From assembly GCA_015501585.1 (NCBI GenBank), contig JADNRY010000163.1:62001-126000 (forward strand): DNA of 64,000 nucleotides, read 5' to 3'. Numbering within the stretch: position 1 is the first letter of the stretch; each line of letters begins with the position of its first letter. This stretch comes from Rhodocollybia butyracea. Lineage: Eukaryota; Basidiomycota; Agaricomycetes; Agaricales; Omphalotaceae. Shown piece by piece: positions 40,851-54,289 of this stretch. Below the pieces are notes generated by a model that had not been told where the DNA came from, did not search any database, and saw only the letters and a program-made list of their open reading frames with translations. Position numbers and translations under genes: made by a program.

Positions 40851-43166
40851 ATTGTGAGCTGGTGAAGTGGTTGTGGGCGGGTTGTGGTGTAGTGATAATC
40901 AAGCAACATAGGCGGTTTCGGTTCGAGCTTGAAGCTTTGAGGTTTGATAAATGATAGCCCGTCGATATCTGTATACAGGATAGACTTGAACTTCTAGTGG
41001 CTGCGTCCAAGGTAATGTACAACCCTAAAGCAAGATTTCTTGAGATTCCAATGGTCTAGTGACAAGTGAGGCGTTAGTAGAATTTGATTGGACAGAATGG
41101 GCACATACCTGAAGACGAGGTGTTTGCTGTCCAGTTTGGTGCGAATCGAATTACTACGGCTTGTGTATTACGGATGTTCCAAAAACGCACAACTGGAAGA
41201 AAAGATGTGAGACCAGCTGAGACCAGCGCGTTCCTTGTCTTTGGATAAGGAGTGGTGTTTTGGAGCACGCGTTGGCTGGCGAGGTGACCTTCAACAATCA
41301 AACCAGTAAAATGAGGGAAAATGCTGCATAAATTCAAGATAAAAAATATGCGTTGTAACAGACAGAAAGGTAGATATGGTTGAGCGCTGAGTGTGAAAAT
41401 CTGAAATTTGAAATATAAAAGCGATCCCTGCTACCATCATCTGTAGACAACGAAACGACTTCACCAGGCTCCAGTAATTCCAGTTACATTCGCAGAGCTC
41501 ATAATTCAACAATCTAAATATTAGCTTCTATTCTATTCGCTGCTTTCTTTGGTCTTCGCTGCCAATTCTTCAAAACTTCCGCCGTAAATCTTGCTTTACA
41601 GTCTGCGGACGTTATTTGGTTTTCAACTCGACTTGCCAGACATCTCGGGTCAGGAAGTCTTTGCTGCACCCGGAATTCATGCTGAATTTGGAGCACAGTC
41701 ATGTTGAAAGTCCAAGGCGACGGAAAATCTAGAGATGATGGGAATATGGAGTTGGGCTTGGATGCTCCTGCACCGGTATCGTCCTGGTAATAAAGAGTAG
41801 GACTCTACAGGCTCGCGAATGCTCCATCGTTAGCATCTGTCTTTACTTTACCTGCCATGTGATATTCTACCTCCTACGCATTTTCGAATGGTCACAGGAA
41901 TCGACCTAACGCAGAGCAAACGTTCGCTCCTGCGTGATCTTCAAGCGTTGGATACTGGCGTTGGATACTGGACTGGACTGGCTCCGTTGTATTATTTGCG
42001 CTCACAGACTCGGCATGCGGTCTCTTCTAGCTCGAGCACTTGGCTCTCATAGGTTCTGACCAGCCAGATACACACCTTTCTTCTTTCGCTCATTGACCAT
42101 GCGTCGCCGGATTCTTCTGGAACACAAAATCGCGAAGTAGAATGATTTTCGTGCGTGTGCATTGATTAATGCCTACGATAGCGATTTAAAGGCTTCCCTA
42201 GTGTTTCGCTATGATGCTGGAGAACCTCGAACGGCTTGGCGGAGCTTCGAACGTTGTTTCACCGCTTGATACCTTCGTTACCTCTATGACGGCGTTTCGC
42301 TACGCCGCTGAATTGTCTTGAACACTTTGCTAGGGCTTTGCGGTTGGAGTTTGAGCCTTGATGTTTCGAAATGCTGATCTTGTGTCACTGCGATGTTCTA
42401 TGTCTCAACGCTATGGTATTTCGATGGCACAAATGGTTATTATTTGTCCTCCATCATCGTGGTACGAAGGCAAGAATAGGTTGGGGAATAGGTTGCGGGA
42501 CCGTCTCGTACAATGATTGCGCCATCGAAATCACGTGTCACATGACTCACCGCGAGTCGACTAGCGTTCGGGCGTTCTCTGGACCGCTAACGCTCTTGAC
42601 GAGGATTCAATACCATCCAGAACATGAAGAAACCAAAGCAACGCTGTCCGAGCGCTAGGCCATCCGGGCGCCCAGAAATTTCCGCCATTTAGCGGTCATT
42701 TCGTCGCAGCAATTCTCTAGTTTCATGGGTCAAACGGAAGCCTAATAGGACACGCGCCGCAGCTCACTTTTTAGCTCCAGGTCCTGACGATCTCACTCGA
42801 GGATTTCCAGCTGTGCTCTTTCGAGCGCATGATTTCGATTCGGTTTGAGTTGGCCGGGCAGAAGAAGATATAAGAGACGTAAAGAATCCGAGCCGCGCTT
42901 GAAAGATTTTTCTTGGAGTCACCTGGAGTGGATAGAGCGGGTTTTAGGCGAGTTTTTTGTCTCGTAAAACCCAGTGAAAGAGCTCATATCTTCAGCAGGC
43001 ATTAAGCAATTGGCACGTCAAGAGCGAGATGGAAAGCACGGCGCCGTTATTCTGGGTCACGGTTTCTACGAAGTTTTCCAATGTCAACTAGCGGAGCTTT
43101 ATCCGAAACCCTTCAACGACTCTTTTCTTTCTTTACTACCTTCAAACCGCTGCAACTGCTGCAAAT
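40851..43166. other. Long stretch without a recognisable gene
   Basis: Minus-strand frames at 41074-41337, 41291-41512 and 41514-41702 (MTVLQIQHEFRVQQRLPDPR) could be exons of one gene but I found no consistent splicing or family. At 42200-42360 there are repeated phrases of the type GAACCTCGAACGGCTTGGCGGAGCTT in altered form. A plus frame at 42371-42658 is also unsupported. Confidence 0.4.
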
Positions 43167-43617
43167 ATGAGTCAAGACCTTGAAAAACTCGAAAAAATGT
43201 TGGCGGAAAGGTGTGTTTGCTATTGTTGAACAAATTGGATTCGTCTGGTTAATATATCTTCGTATCGTTAGGCGCTTTCATCCCTACCGCCACGCACTCA
43301 ACCGACGCCGAGAGGAAGCCTTGAATGAGCTCTTTCTCGAGCAAAGCCTTCAAGTTCCAGTGCGTGGTTGATATCTACAGTCACGTAAAAACATTTTTTT
43401 ACCTCGACCCTCTTAGGATACAACTCTGCCTGTTGTCAATAATGCCAGAGAAAACGATAGATACCCTCGATTCTTATTCCTGGTACGTTCGAGCAACTGA
43501 ACCACTGTATTTTATGTTTTCTCTACTGACTGTCTTCGATAGTTAATTATCATATGGATAGCGCTTAGAATCTTCAAGTATCCCTTGTTTGAGGTCATTA
43601 TCGCGCTCAACTTGTAG
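43167..43617 (+). CDS. Small tail-anchored-looking protein (90 aa), four exons
   Basis: Exons 43167-43210, 43272-43359, 43417-43482 and 43543-43617 are joined by GT-AG introns of 57-61 nt with matching phases. The protein starts MSQDLEKLEKMLAE, has a basic stretch HPYRHALNRRREEALNELFL, and then DTTLPVVNNARENDRYPRFL. It ends with a hydrophobic helix spanning FLFLLIIIWIALRIF and a short tail with VIIALNL before TAG. A single C-terminal membrane segment with no signal peptide suggests a tail-anchored or small membrane protein. No family is recognised. Each exon is too short to be found by simple reading-frame search. Confidence 0.75.
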
Positions 43618-43971
43618 ATTCGGTACGTTCGTCATCCTGTTTCTTTCTCGTTCCATTCTCTGACCGTTTTTCCACAGAAAAAGTTTGCGTTGTACTTATG
43701 CGAAGAAAAATCCAAGCTAGCCATCGGGCCTCTATAATATTTAGTAATGCAAATGTATAATCGCTGGAAGAATCAATCAGTTATCTTGTCCTCTGAAAGC
43801 GAAACGTCCCACCCAGTCTTCAGCTCCTGCTTATTTTGTCGCAGCCATTGTTAGTAATGTACAATAAGAACGCTTGGAACCTCGATCCCATACAACACTG
43901 AAATACGCTTGAAATGTGCTTCTTGAACGAACAAGCCGCCTTTTCACTGCCTACTACTAGAATTAACAGTT

Positions 43972-45469
43972 TTAGTCTTGAAGGGAACTAAATTGTCGTA
44001 TAATATCTTGCACTAGTGCCCAAGTCGGGCCAGGGCCTGTACATGTTACAAGTTTGGGGAAGATCTGATACAGAGCTCGCGCAATGGCGGGGGCAGTCAT
44101 CACATCAGTTACCACTCTGCAGTCAAAGCTGCGTAATGGATGCGTGGAAGGAGTAGGAGGGATCTGAATCGTGGTGGTAGGATAGACCCTCTGAACTTTG
44201 ATTGGATAGGAAAGACTCTGCAAATTTTGACAATGCCAAGCGAAGTGCACCAAGGATGCAAGAGATGGTAAGTCACTGGATGAATTCGAATGCAGAGATA
44301 GATGTTTGAGATGAGGTAATGCACAGGCGATTTTAGCCGTATTTCTGGTCTGATAAGGGCAGCGAAATCGAAAACTCGAGGCGCTCGAGTCTTTTCAGCT
44401 CCAACAATGGTTCAAATATTGACCAAAGCTGTTCCTCATCAATACCCATTAGAGGAGAATCGAATACCAAGTCAGGTACCTCTTCAATTGATAAATCCTG
44501 AAGAAAAGGAAAGGAGGGTGCAATATGAGTAGTAAAGGTTACAAGCTCAGGTAGAGACTGCCAGTCCACTGGAGATTCGCAGCAGCAATGAAAGTGCAGA
44601 CTCCGTAGTGCTTTAGGTCTAGCAGTTACTAAGAATTTGTTTAAGTTGGGAATTGATCCCCAGAGCTGAATTTTTGTCAGCGATGGGAATCTGGCATGAT
44701 TTTCAACACCCGTATAATCAAGAAGGATTCCTGCGGGTAATGACAAATCAAGTTTGGTCAACCTGGGCAACAAAGCAATAGTCCGAATGAAACTCATTTC
44801 TAGGTGAGGCAGGTCATTTGCCAAGAGACTTTCCAGAGTACTGAGGCGGCTTAGCGAAAGTGACAGTCCCGAATAAGTATACTGGCTAAGTGTCAGAGAC
44901 TTCAGTCCTGGACTCTTGGAAACAAGAAGGGCGAGGGAAGGTCCCAAGTCTTGCGCAAAGTCTGTGCTAGCTTCTGGCCAGTCGCAAGGCCAGGAAACTT
45001 CCTGCAGACTGGTACCCAAGAAGAGTGTGAACGAGTTCAAGCTGCATAACTGGAGAGGAGGATGTAGTATTTTAAGTTTTGGAAAGAGGGGTTTTCCTAG
45101 GCCAAGGTATGCGTATACAGAGTCATGTACATCGACCCTGATTGCCTCGTAAGGCTCACCAAATTCGCGGACGCGGGAAGCATAGAATTGTACACGGTCC
45201 CAAGACAATGGAGCGATTGGCTGCAGAAACATCTACTTTCATGGTCAGCAAACATTATTCTAATAGGACGGTCGATCTATACGCACCTTCTATCCATTGA
45301 CCAAAGTAGTTTCTGGGAGAACCGACAACAACGGCTCTATACTGCTTAACTTTCTCCACATCTCGTCTAAAGCGGGTTCAAGAAATTTCTTCGAAGCTAG
45401 TCCTAGGGACAGAATATCTGCTCTATCCATTTCAGCGCATATGATCGTTATAACATCATAGTTGAGCAT
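43972..45469 (-). pseudogene. F-box/LRR-like protein, copy 3 (nonsense codon and frameshift)
   Basis: Exon 1 starts MLNYDVITIICAEMDRADIL and reads LVNG, TAG, AAG, GTGCGT, where the paralogs have CAG or AAG in place of TAG; the stop is one codon before the splice donor. Exon 2 runs from MFLQPIAPLSWDR (45232). One extra base after SDQK, near 44333, shifts the frame; TAKIACALPHLKHLSLHS continues in the next frame. The C-terminal part is ALYQIFPKLVTCTGPGPTWA and ends FSSLQD at 43972. The LRR-like middle is otherwise well conserved. Confidence 0.88.
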
Positions 45470-45816
45470 AATTGCAGCGCAGATGACTGCTGGGATGATG
45501 GATCTACAGGCGCGTGACACATTGCGCCGCCACGAGCGCATGATCAAGCCAAGATCAAGCTCAAGGCCAATAATACAAAACGAAACTAATGCGCGTTGCG
45601 ATATTTATACCTCCTTGAGATCAACATACCCTGGGGCCTGAGTCTTCTGGACACTTTTAGATAGACGCAAGATAATATCATCCATAAGAGTGGGGTTTTC
45701 AGCAATGATGAGACACTGGTCCGGATGTGTGACACAAAGCGTTTGGTGGATTGGATGTCAAATACATTCAACCCGGCCATGTTTGCATTTCAAGTAGTAT
45801 AACATTTTTATTCTAG

Positions 45817-48800
45817 TTAAGTATACGCAGGAGGTGGGAGTCCAAAGGCCTCCTTCTGTCTCATTTCTGCCATTTCCATGCGTAGGTTCTCCACTTCCTC
45901 TCTCAAACCTGCTGTTGCATCACCGGATAATCTAGGTTCCGGTGCCTGTTCCGGTGCAGGGAGGTTGCTAGCACCCAGCTTTCCTATGCTTGGAATATAT
46001 GACAACGGTCCTCGGGGAGTGGTAATTTTATCGTCGGTCATGGTGATAGTATAAGGCAAGATACTATTTGATCGGCCACTCTTTTTTGAGCGTCGACGGC
46101 AGTAGCACGTCCCTAGTCCCACAAGGACTATGAAGACACTACTTCCAATAACACTTCCTATGATAATGCCAGTGTGTTGTGATTTTCTACTAGCATTAAC
46201 TGACGTGGACCCAGGCATGATTTGTTGGGTTAAACTGTTAGGGATGATATTAGTTAGATGTAACTTGAATTAATAAAAGGGATTACTTCAGAGCAAGCAA
46301 AGCAAACATTGCTCCTTGGGAAGGACTGAAATATGAGTCGTTAATTGATACCCACTGGGAGAAGCAACGAGATACCTGGCTTCACCACCTATGATCTCGC
46401 CATTAGTGGTATTATATGTCGTAGCGAACACAGCATCATTCTGCAAATTTGTTGCACTCTGATGGACCATTGAAATTAGAATATCTCTTGTACCGGCGTC
46501 AACAACTGTTCCAGCCGTGAAGAGTGTCCAATCTGGAATTTATGAGAAACAAGGGCCGGTCAAGGGCCAGTCAAGTGATGTCTCTGATTTGCTACTTACG
46601 GGATTTCGCTGTGGTTCCTTCGTTGCTATCAAATGGCAAACCAAAGGGCGAAGCTGAAAATAATAATTTTAAATGTACAAGTATAAGAACTTTGAGCAGA
46701 CTTGCCTAACGAAGCAGCTTCAGAGTACCAAGAAGTTTGCTCAGTGTAGATCTATGAAGCAGAAAATTCAGTATCAAGAAGTTCGCTTCATATTGGCTAC
46801 TCACACTGCTATTCACGAGATTAAAGCCAAACAATTTGTCCGAATAAAGGTTGTACATCATGCTCCATGAGTCCGGCGCCCCATACGTTGAAGCCAAATG
46901 GCCAGAAGACGTAGCAAGACTTTGCCATGAAGAAACCAAGGAAGAGGCATTTCCCTGACAGAGGAAAAGTCAAGACTCGGAGTACTGTGCAAAAGCACTT
47001 ATTATACAATGAACATACAGAGTATGACACATAATCATCAAACTCGCCGATACTACGACTTATTTCTGCCATAGCTTGGATGGCAAGAATACCAGAAATA
47101 GCCAAATTTGTCATGTTGTTTCCAGCTAAACCGTCCGCATCAACACTATAAGTATAGATAGACACTTAATGAGGAGAACAAGAATGAAAAGCATCACTTA
47201 CTACTAGTTACTAGCCAATCAGCATCAATGGATTGTCTGCAATGAGCGTCTCAGTCCATGTTTTTAAAATGGAATACTGTGGAAGAACATATTAACTAAC
47301 TAGTAGTAAAATCCCAGGTCTTGAAGGAATCAACGTACATATTGCAATATTACTGTTGTATCTCCAGTGAATGCCCATACCACAATAAGCATCTCACTTG
47401 TACCGACAATTGCAGTTGAGAGATTAGGACTGGGGTCCCCAGGAACCACTGGAAATGTACCACCTAGATCGCTTGCTGCAAATGACTGAGTGTAGAGTTC
47501 TGAACTTTCATATTGTAACATTGGCTTTAGCATATATCCAGTCCAAGATGCATTAAAGTAAAGAAAAGCAGGTAATGCGGCATATAGAGATTCCAGCGGG
47601 TTGGTTAGGCTGGAAAAATAAGTGCCCATAGAAGAGAACTAAAAGAAAAAGGCTCACTGTGAAGTTCCTTCGTCTTTCATGAAAATAAGGATGTCGGAGT
47701 TATTGATTTGTCCACCTAAATCAACTCCGACAGTGATTTCGAGAGTTGACATGACTTGTCTGGAGGCCAAGGAAACAAGGTCGCTGTAGTTGTTGGAGAT
47801 GGATGTTGCGGCGTTTGAGATTCTGTTATCCAAATTTCTCGCTCGTTGGAGTGCCTGTGAGGCATCACTCAAGAAATCAGACATCTGGAGGCCAACTCAG
47901 GCAAGTCAAGATATGGCACGTAAACTGGACATACTGCTGATTGAACATCCTGATATTTGGTGAAGAAATAAGGTCGACGGGTCTGATTTCCAGAAGGTGT
48001 TGAGTAAACTATGTCTCCGTCTCGAACCAGGCCAATTGCCCATACTACAGGCTCGGTGGTAGAGATGATGCTACCTAAATCATTACAAAATGCAAACACA
48101 GGGAATGCACTGCCTTTGGTTTGTACTTATCCTGAGTATCTTTGTAAGGCCAAATAACTCACTCGTTTATAGGGCGATAGGTAAGGTTCTGAGTGTTGGT
48201 GAGGCTCCTATTATTAAGAAAAACATTGCGAGCAGTGCCGGCGGAGTCTGTTTGGTATGTTACATTTGATCCCTAATAGTTTGGTCAGTGTTCACTGTTT
48301 TGCGATGATCGGAGGTATCAGACAGGTGCTCACTGAAGTCGTAACATGATAGAGTTTTGCATCCTGCGCCATGTCATTTTGTTCAGTCATTGGCTGAGGG
48401 GATGATAGTTGAACTTGATGGTATATGATAGAATCGCCCAGTGTGGTGTTCCACTGAACCTCTTCACTGGTATTGAATGCAACCCACTCTATCAACATTG
48501 TCAAATTTGCAGACAATAGTTTCCGAGAGAAGGTTAAATGTACCAGCAGTTATATCTTGATACACTTGTAGTGAATGAGGCCTACCGTCAGTCGATGAGG
48601 CCTCCAAAAATACATAAGTAAATGGGAAAGATTGAAGGACGAGATCTGATGGCTGAAAGAAGATGAGCGTATCGCCGGTTCCAAAGCAATTCTAATGTTT
48701 ACCTCAATAGGACTGAGGAAAGTCACATTGATTTCCATCGGCCCAGCCTGTAGACCAAAAATGGAGCAAGTGGGGGTGATCTGAAGATTGTTTAAAGTAG

Positions 48801-49130
48801 CTGCTTTCGCAGTAGAATCATTGGCATGTTCTATGGCTGATCCCATCCACTGGTACGAATCATTGTCTACTCGCAACAAGCCACTCCATCCCAGATTCTA
48901 CAAAAAACCATCACTATGCTGAGACAGCTACTTAATGTTCAACGTACATGATCAATTGCCCGGAAAGTCGGCCATGATGAAGTCGAAGCATTAGCCTTGG
49001 TGCTATATGGAAGATAAGCCTGTAAGTAAGGAGAACGAACAGCTAAGGGAACTTTGGCCGTTGGAAATTGATTTGACTGACATCGAGTCAGCAGAGAAAA
49101 AGAAGCGAGGAAGAAAAGTATGAATATCAT
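45817..49130 (-). CDS. gtaA-like: Glutaminase-A-like secreted protein with C-terminal membrane anchor
   Basis: The gene has about ten exons. It starts with a signal peptide (MIFILFFLASFSLLTRC) and KVPLAVRSPYLQAYLP, the usual N-terminus of fungal glutaminase A. Intron 48898-48947 leads to LGWSGLLRVDNDSYQWMG. Then come VVWAIGLVRDGDIVYSTPSG, RPYFFTKYQDVQSAV, SLASRQVMSTLEITV, EVLYA-like ESLYAALPAFLYFNASW, DADGLAGNNMTNLAISGIL, and DAVFATTYNTTNGEIIGGEA. These match the DUF5127/DUF4965/DUF1793 order of that family. A last intron (46235-46286) joins GAMFALLALN to a tail with the membrane helix IIIGSVIGSSVFIVLVGLG and end PPAYT. The enzyme family hydrolyses glutamine outside the cell; the anchor suggests it stays at the surface. 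Confidence 0.85.
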
Positions 49131-49139
49131 TACTGGTGA

Positions 49140-52100
49140 AATGTCAATATTGATAGCTTATAAGTGGAGCTGGCAGTGCAGGTTGGGCAGGTTGGTTAGA
49201 TGGGAACTATCACTAGAGCGGAACAATATAATTTTTGGGTCAAAGAATAGATGCGAGTGGATACTAGTCACATTACTTTGTGAATAGAGTCATTGGCAAC
49301 TAGATTGTTGTCCAGTCCAGGCAAATATGAATCTCAGTTGCTTGTATAACGTGCAACTGAGGGAGGGAAAATTTTCGCAAGTTGATGCAAAAGTATCATG
49401 ATATCATATCAACAAAAACACAATGAAGTTTTATAAGCAGCAGTCAGAGTAATACGACCTAAGCTGGTAGCATGCAAAGAGGTTTATTGTGAAAGCAATA
49501 CTGGGATTGGTACAACCAGAACTCCAGAGACTAGCTCCAAAAATCAGCCTCTACAACTTGTCCGTCCGCCATAAATTTCTGCTCGGTTAGCAGTAAAGGG
49601 TTTGGCAAAGCCAGTTGGTTTTGAGACCAGGAGACAGAGGGTCCAACGCGCTTTAACGTTCTGTAGACCGAGAGGTTCTGGCGCGCATTCGAAATAAGTA
49701 TACACGCTGGAAGATAGCCATAGACTATTGAAGATAACCTATTGAGCCGTTGATCATGGATGTATTCTAGGCATAAGGCTGAAAACATATGTCTTGTACA
49801 CATAGAGCTACAGCGTATGACGGAAGAAAGTTAGTACTTATAAAAGAGTTGAACTGATATGATTATGATGACCTTTGCCACGTGGGTCATAGATAAGTTT
49901 CTTTCGCTACCTTTTTCAATTTTTACTCTTGAAGTAAAATGATTTTGAGCAATTTTCGATGGGGTTTTGATCTCCACGCGGCCATTTATGAGTATAAATA
50001 TGCGGAGCAAGACGAAGCGTGAAATGACGGTGACTGCGTCATGCAGTCAACATAGATGAGAGCTCAGATCCAGACTGGAGCATGCCAGCCACGCAACTCA
50101 CCCCAATAGAGACCTTGTCTAATGTTTCCTCCATAAAGACCACATATACACCACTTCGAAAATGCGTATCTCCATCATAATCCAGTACTTATAGCCCATA
50201 TCCAATGAACGAGCCCGCGTAAGCAGCCAACATCCTGACTGGCAGGGCTGATATGCCAGGAAAACTTGAATGTAGAGTGTTAATCTTCAGTGGTTCTATC
50301 TTGATTTGTCGCGTCAGAAGACCATCAGGCAGAAACGCAGAAGAAGACTTACCATCTCTGTTGCGATAGCTTTCATTTTTCCAGTAACGTTAACCAAGGA
50401 TTTACATCGTCGTATCCAGTCATTGGCGGGTCGATGAGAACCTGTATTTCCTTAGTCTTTCCGCATTTACACAGCTCAGCATTTGCTCTGTAGAAATATA
50501 TGAAGCATAAGCGAGTTTCTTGAAGGACAATGACAATAAAACTTACTTTGGTAATCGATAGCCGTCATTTCTGCGCTGGTGATGGGCTCTGAAACAAATT
50601 GCTCCATACCATTTTGCGTACTATTCGGGTGATTAGACATGTACATTGAAACTTGACTATTGAGGAAAAGTAAGCTCTTGCGCCGCAATGGGACTTTGAG
50701 CGTTTATTTAAATTTAGGCGCCTCCCAGAATTCTGTCATCACTGCACGCGACCCTTCTCTTTCTAGCCGGTGTACAAGTCCTGGGGAGAAGACAATGAAG
50801 ACTCTGGTTCTGCCAGCTCAACCAAGTTTCTGTCGACTCGTAAACCGTTCTATTGAACAATCGAAAGCGCCGCCTGGAAACTCTTCATCGTCATGGCTTG
50901 AGACTGGCAATCTGGTGTATCCATACGCAAGGGTTAACTTGAGGACTCGGAAGTCAGCAATTGGTAAGTAGAGCACGAGATGCTCTTATTCTGTATGACT
51001 TTCGCCTAGGACTGCATAGCCGCACTTCTCAAGCCAGGCCTCACCGGTGTACACATTCATCGGCGATCTAATCCCAAGATTCCAACCACAAATAGATTCT
51101 GATGAAGGGACTAGGTTGTACTGCCTTCGGACAGGATAATGCGTATAGTGGATTGCTAGTGGAAGAACCGATGAAAAAGTATCAGCATAGTACGTGTACC
51201 CAATTTCTTTGGAATGGTGTCTGAGTCTGAACACAGTTTTTGTAGAACTTCTTCCCGTACCAACATGGATTTGTATCGTGTCCAGCGTACCCAATATATA
51301 TGATGAGATATCTCAGAGTTGCAAGCGCCAGGTATCTTGCTTGCCATCTATCGTCGCCATCTATCCTTTTATCGGCTCGCTTAATTACAGTTTTCATCCG
51401 GTTTCTCTGAGTCTCAAGCCCCTGAATCTTGCCGCCACTATCGCTCTAAGCTCCGAGTCTGAGCAAAGTGCTGGAGCGCTGGAGCCTGTTGATTGCTACG
51501 CGTTATGCGTTCAAATACCTGGTACACTTGTGCTTACTCTACTCTCACTCATATCGTCCATCTCTCTGCCACCTCAAGGCCTCTGTCTTTAACGTCACTA
51601 CCCGAAGCAGCTTTCCTGTTTTAGACTTGAACCAGTCCCAGTTTCTTATTCAGGCTGTGAGAAGCGCGCGCAATGTACGAGCTTGAGTAGAATCCGGCAT
51701 TGTTTCGCAACTGTAGTTCGCTTTTGCGGTATTTTTTTCAAATCAACTTCTTTTGAGTCTTCACAACCATTTTGTAGTCACATCGTCCCTTGCCCTTCCA
51801 GAAAGCTATCTTACTAGTATTCTGTAGATCTCATTTTCTCGAGTCGTAGATTCCTACAGCGACCTGCAGACTCCTGTTGGAGCTCTCAAACTCAATAATA
51901 GGTGCGCATTCGGAAAAAGCCTTGGCCTTCTCGTATTGGAACTTCGGGTAAATAAAGGGAGGGGTAGGGTAGGTGGATGTTAGGGAGGTATGTGAGTTGT
52001 TTTCAAAGTCAAGAGGGTGCTTGTACTACCATTAGGCAACCTCTGGTGTGATCGAAAGCCGGTGAAGAGTTGGTAGATGGAGAATAGCTCGGGAAATAAT

Positions 52101-52440
52101 ATGCAGGGTGTAGTAGTGAGACGAGGGTGGATGCGACGGCAAGGTGTTGACTCCCCGATGTTCAACGAAATAATTTCTGCCTAGACCGAACTACGAGTAG
52201 TATTGACTTTTACGCTTGCCACATACATCTATGCAGTCGCTGGGGCATTGAACTCTTGACTCAATAAGTTGGATTACAATTTATTTGTATTCGGGTCAGC
52301 TGCACTCGATAAAAGCTGCACTCGATAAATGTGTATACATGTTGCTTTGACTATTTTTCTTCAATTGTTTGGGTTATGAGCACACCCGTCGTCTCATTCC
52401 AACCCTGATTTGAAAAATGAGATTTAAGACCGAGGACCTT
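49140..52440. other. Long stretch with no gene I can support
   Basis: Minus-strand frames at 49531-49803, 50476-50688, 50986-51294 (ending EAWLEKCGYAVLGESHTE) and 51182-51397, and plus-strand frames at 50660-50971 and 51194-51592, show no family resemblance. The two minus frames near 51 kb might be exons of one gene through a GTACGC donor near 51290, but no clear acceptor restores the frame. Upstream of 49130 there is an A/T-rich promoter-like stretch without distinct boxes. Confidence 0.4.
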
Positions 52441-52443
52441 CAT

Positions 52444-53957
52444 CTACTCCTCGATTTGACGGTTTTGGTTTCGAAGGAAAGTAAATGAGTCTAGGATTTG
52501 TTGCACCTGCTCCCCACCCTTACCACCGCCCGAAGCGTTCGTGAGGTTCGGGAAGATCTGATACAAACCGAGCGCGATAGCGGGGGCATTGATGATGGTT
52601 GACCTCGTTATGGATATGAAAGAAACGTAAGGGATGTGGAGAAAGAGTAGGAGGAATCATAGTCGAGAAAACAATTACTTTGGGTTTGATTGTCTCGAAA
52701 TCGATTGGATAGCTAAGACTCCGCAGATCTGGACAATGTCTAGCGAAATGCACCAGAGATTCAAACGATGATAAACCATCGGCTGAATACAGATCCAACG
52801 CTTTGATACGAGGCCATGCACTGGAAATTCTGACCGTTTTCTGGTCTGATACGGGTAGTGGAATGTTATAACGGAGGCGTTCGAGCCATTTCAGCTCCAA
52901 CAACGGTTCAAATATTGACCAAAGCCGTAGCTCATCGAGATCCGGTGGTAAAGGCAATAAATCCTCTCCATCAATCTCCAAACCCCGAAGGCAATGAAAG
53001 GATGAGAGGATACGAGTAATGGCCGAGATATCAAGTAAGTGGTCCATGACAGTCCAACTAACCGCCAGATCCCGTAATGCTTTAGGTCGGACGACTGCTA
53101 AAAATATTCGTGTGTCGAAAGTCGATCCACGAAGCTCAAGTTCTGTCAACGAAGGAAATCCACTCTCAACACCCGCATAATCAAGAAGAATTCCGGCGGG
53201 TAACGTCAGGGAGAGATCGGTTAACTTTGGTAATAGGGCTATAGCCTGGATGAAATCCATCTCCAGGTGGGGCAGGCGATATGCCAAGAGTATTTCCAAA
53301 GAGCGGAGGGTGCTGAGCGAAAGCGTCAATCTTGAATAGATATACTGATCGAGTGTCAGAGACTTCAGTCCTGGACTTGTGGAAACAAGAAGGGCGAGGG
53401 AAGGTCCCAAGTCGGATTCGGCATAGCTCGCGTCATCTTCTTGATAACTGTCAGGCCATGAGACCACCTGCAGACGAGTAGCCAAGAAGAGCGTGTATGA
53501 GTTCGAGCTGCATAACTGGTAACTCGGCTCAAGCCTTTTGAGATTTGGAAAGATGGGTGTTCCTTGGCTAAGATATGCGTACACGGAGTCATGTATCATT
53601 CCCTCAGCATCCCAAGGGCCTTTAAATGCGCGGACACGGGAAGTGTAGAAATGGAGACGATCCCAAGACGATGGAGCGATTGGCTGGACAAGCATCTACT
53701 ATCTCGATCAGCGCACATGGAACATTGAGTCAATATGATGTTACACGCACTTTCTGCCCATTGATCAGAGTGGTTTCTGGGAGAACCGATAACAATGGCT
53801 CTATACCACCAATATCCTTCCACAGAACATCCAAAGCGGGTTCAAGAAATTTTTTCGAAGCAAGTCCTAGGGACAAAAGATCTTTTCGATATTTTTCAGT
53901 CAGGAATCTGGATTCTATTTCGACACATATAATCATGATAACATCATAGTTGAGCAT
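52444..53957 (-). CDS. F-box/LRR-like protein, copy 4 (C-terminal frameshift)
   Basis: Exon 1 (53957-53751) starts MLNYDVIMIICVEIESRFLT and ends LINGQK at a GTGCGT donor. A 55-nt intron precedes exon 2 at 53695 (MLVQPIAPSSWDRLHFYTSR). The LRR-like chain is intact (LPKLTDLSLTLPAG, FPSLTELELRGSTF, LRGLEIDGEDLLPL). Near 52600 the frame shifts compared with paralogs: the open frame ends RFGRW at 52520, while the family ending (ALGLYQIFPNLTNA and FLRNQNR) continues in another frame to a TAG at 52444. About 50 C-terminal residues are thus changed. The protein may still work, as the F-box and most repeats are kept. Confidence 0.8.
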
Positions 53958-54289
53958 GAGTGTAGCGTAGATGTTGATGATTCGGGAAAGCTCAGAGCGA
54001 TCCGATTAAAATCTAAGACAAAGAGTATAAAGCGCGTGACAATTCAGAACCACGTTCTCACATGATCACTGTCACCCTTGTTTTCTTCGTGCTAGTACTC
54101 AGAGCTACTTCAAGGCTACTGGAACTCGATGGACCCCAAGATTCTGCAACGCGAAGAAAGCGGCTTCTTGAGCTACATAAGAAATTCTTTCAACGAATCA
54201 TCCTCATCGTCTCATCCGACCTTGTTCGGAACTGGAACATTCACTATCGTTTATCTGCCGTGAATCTCGAATTTAAATATTAACAGTTA

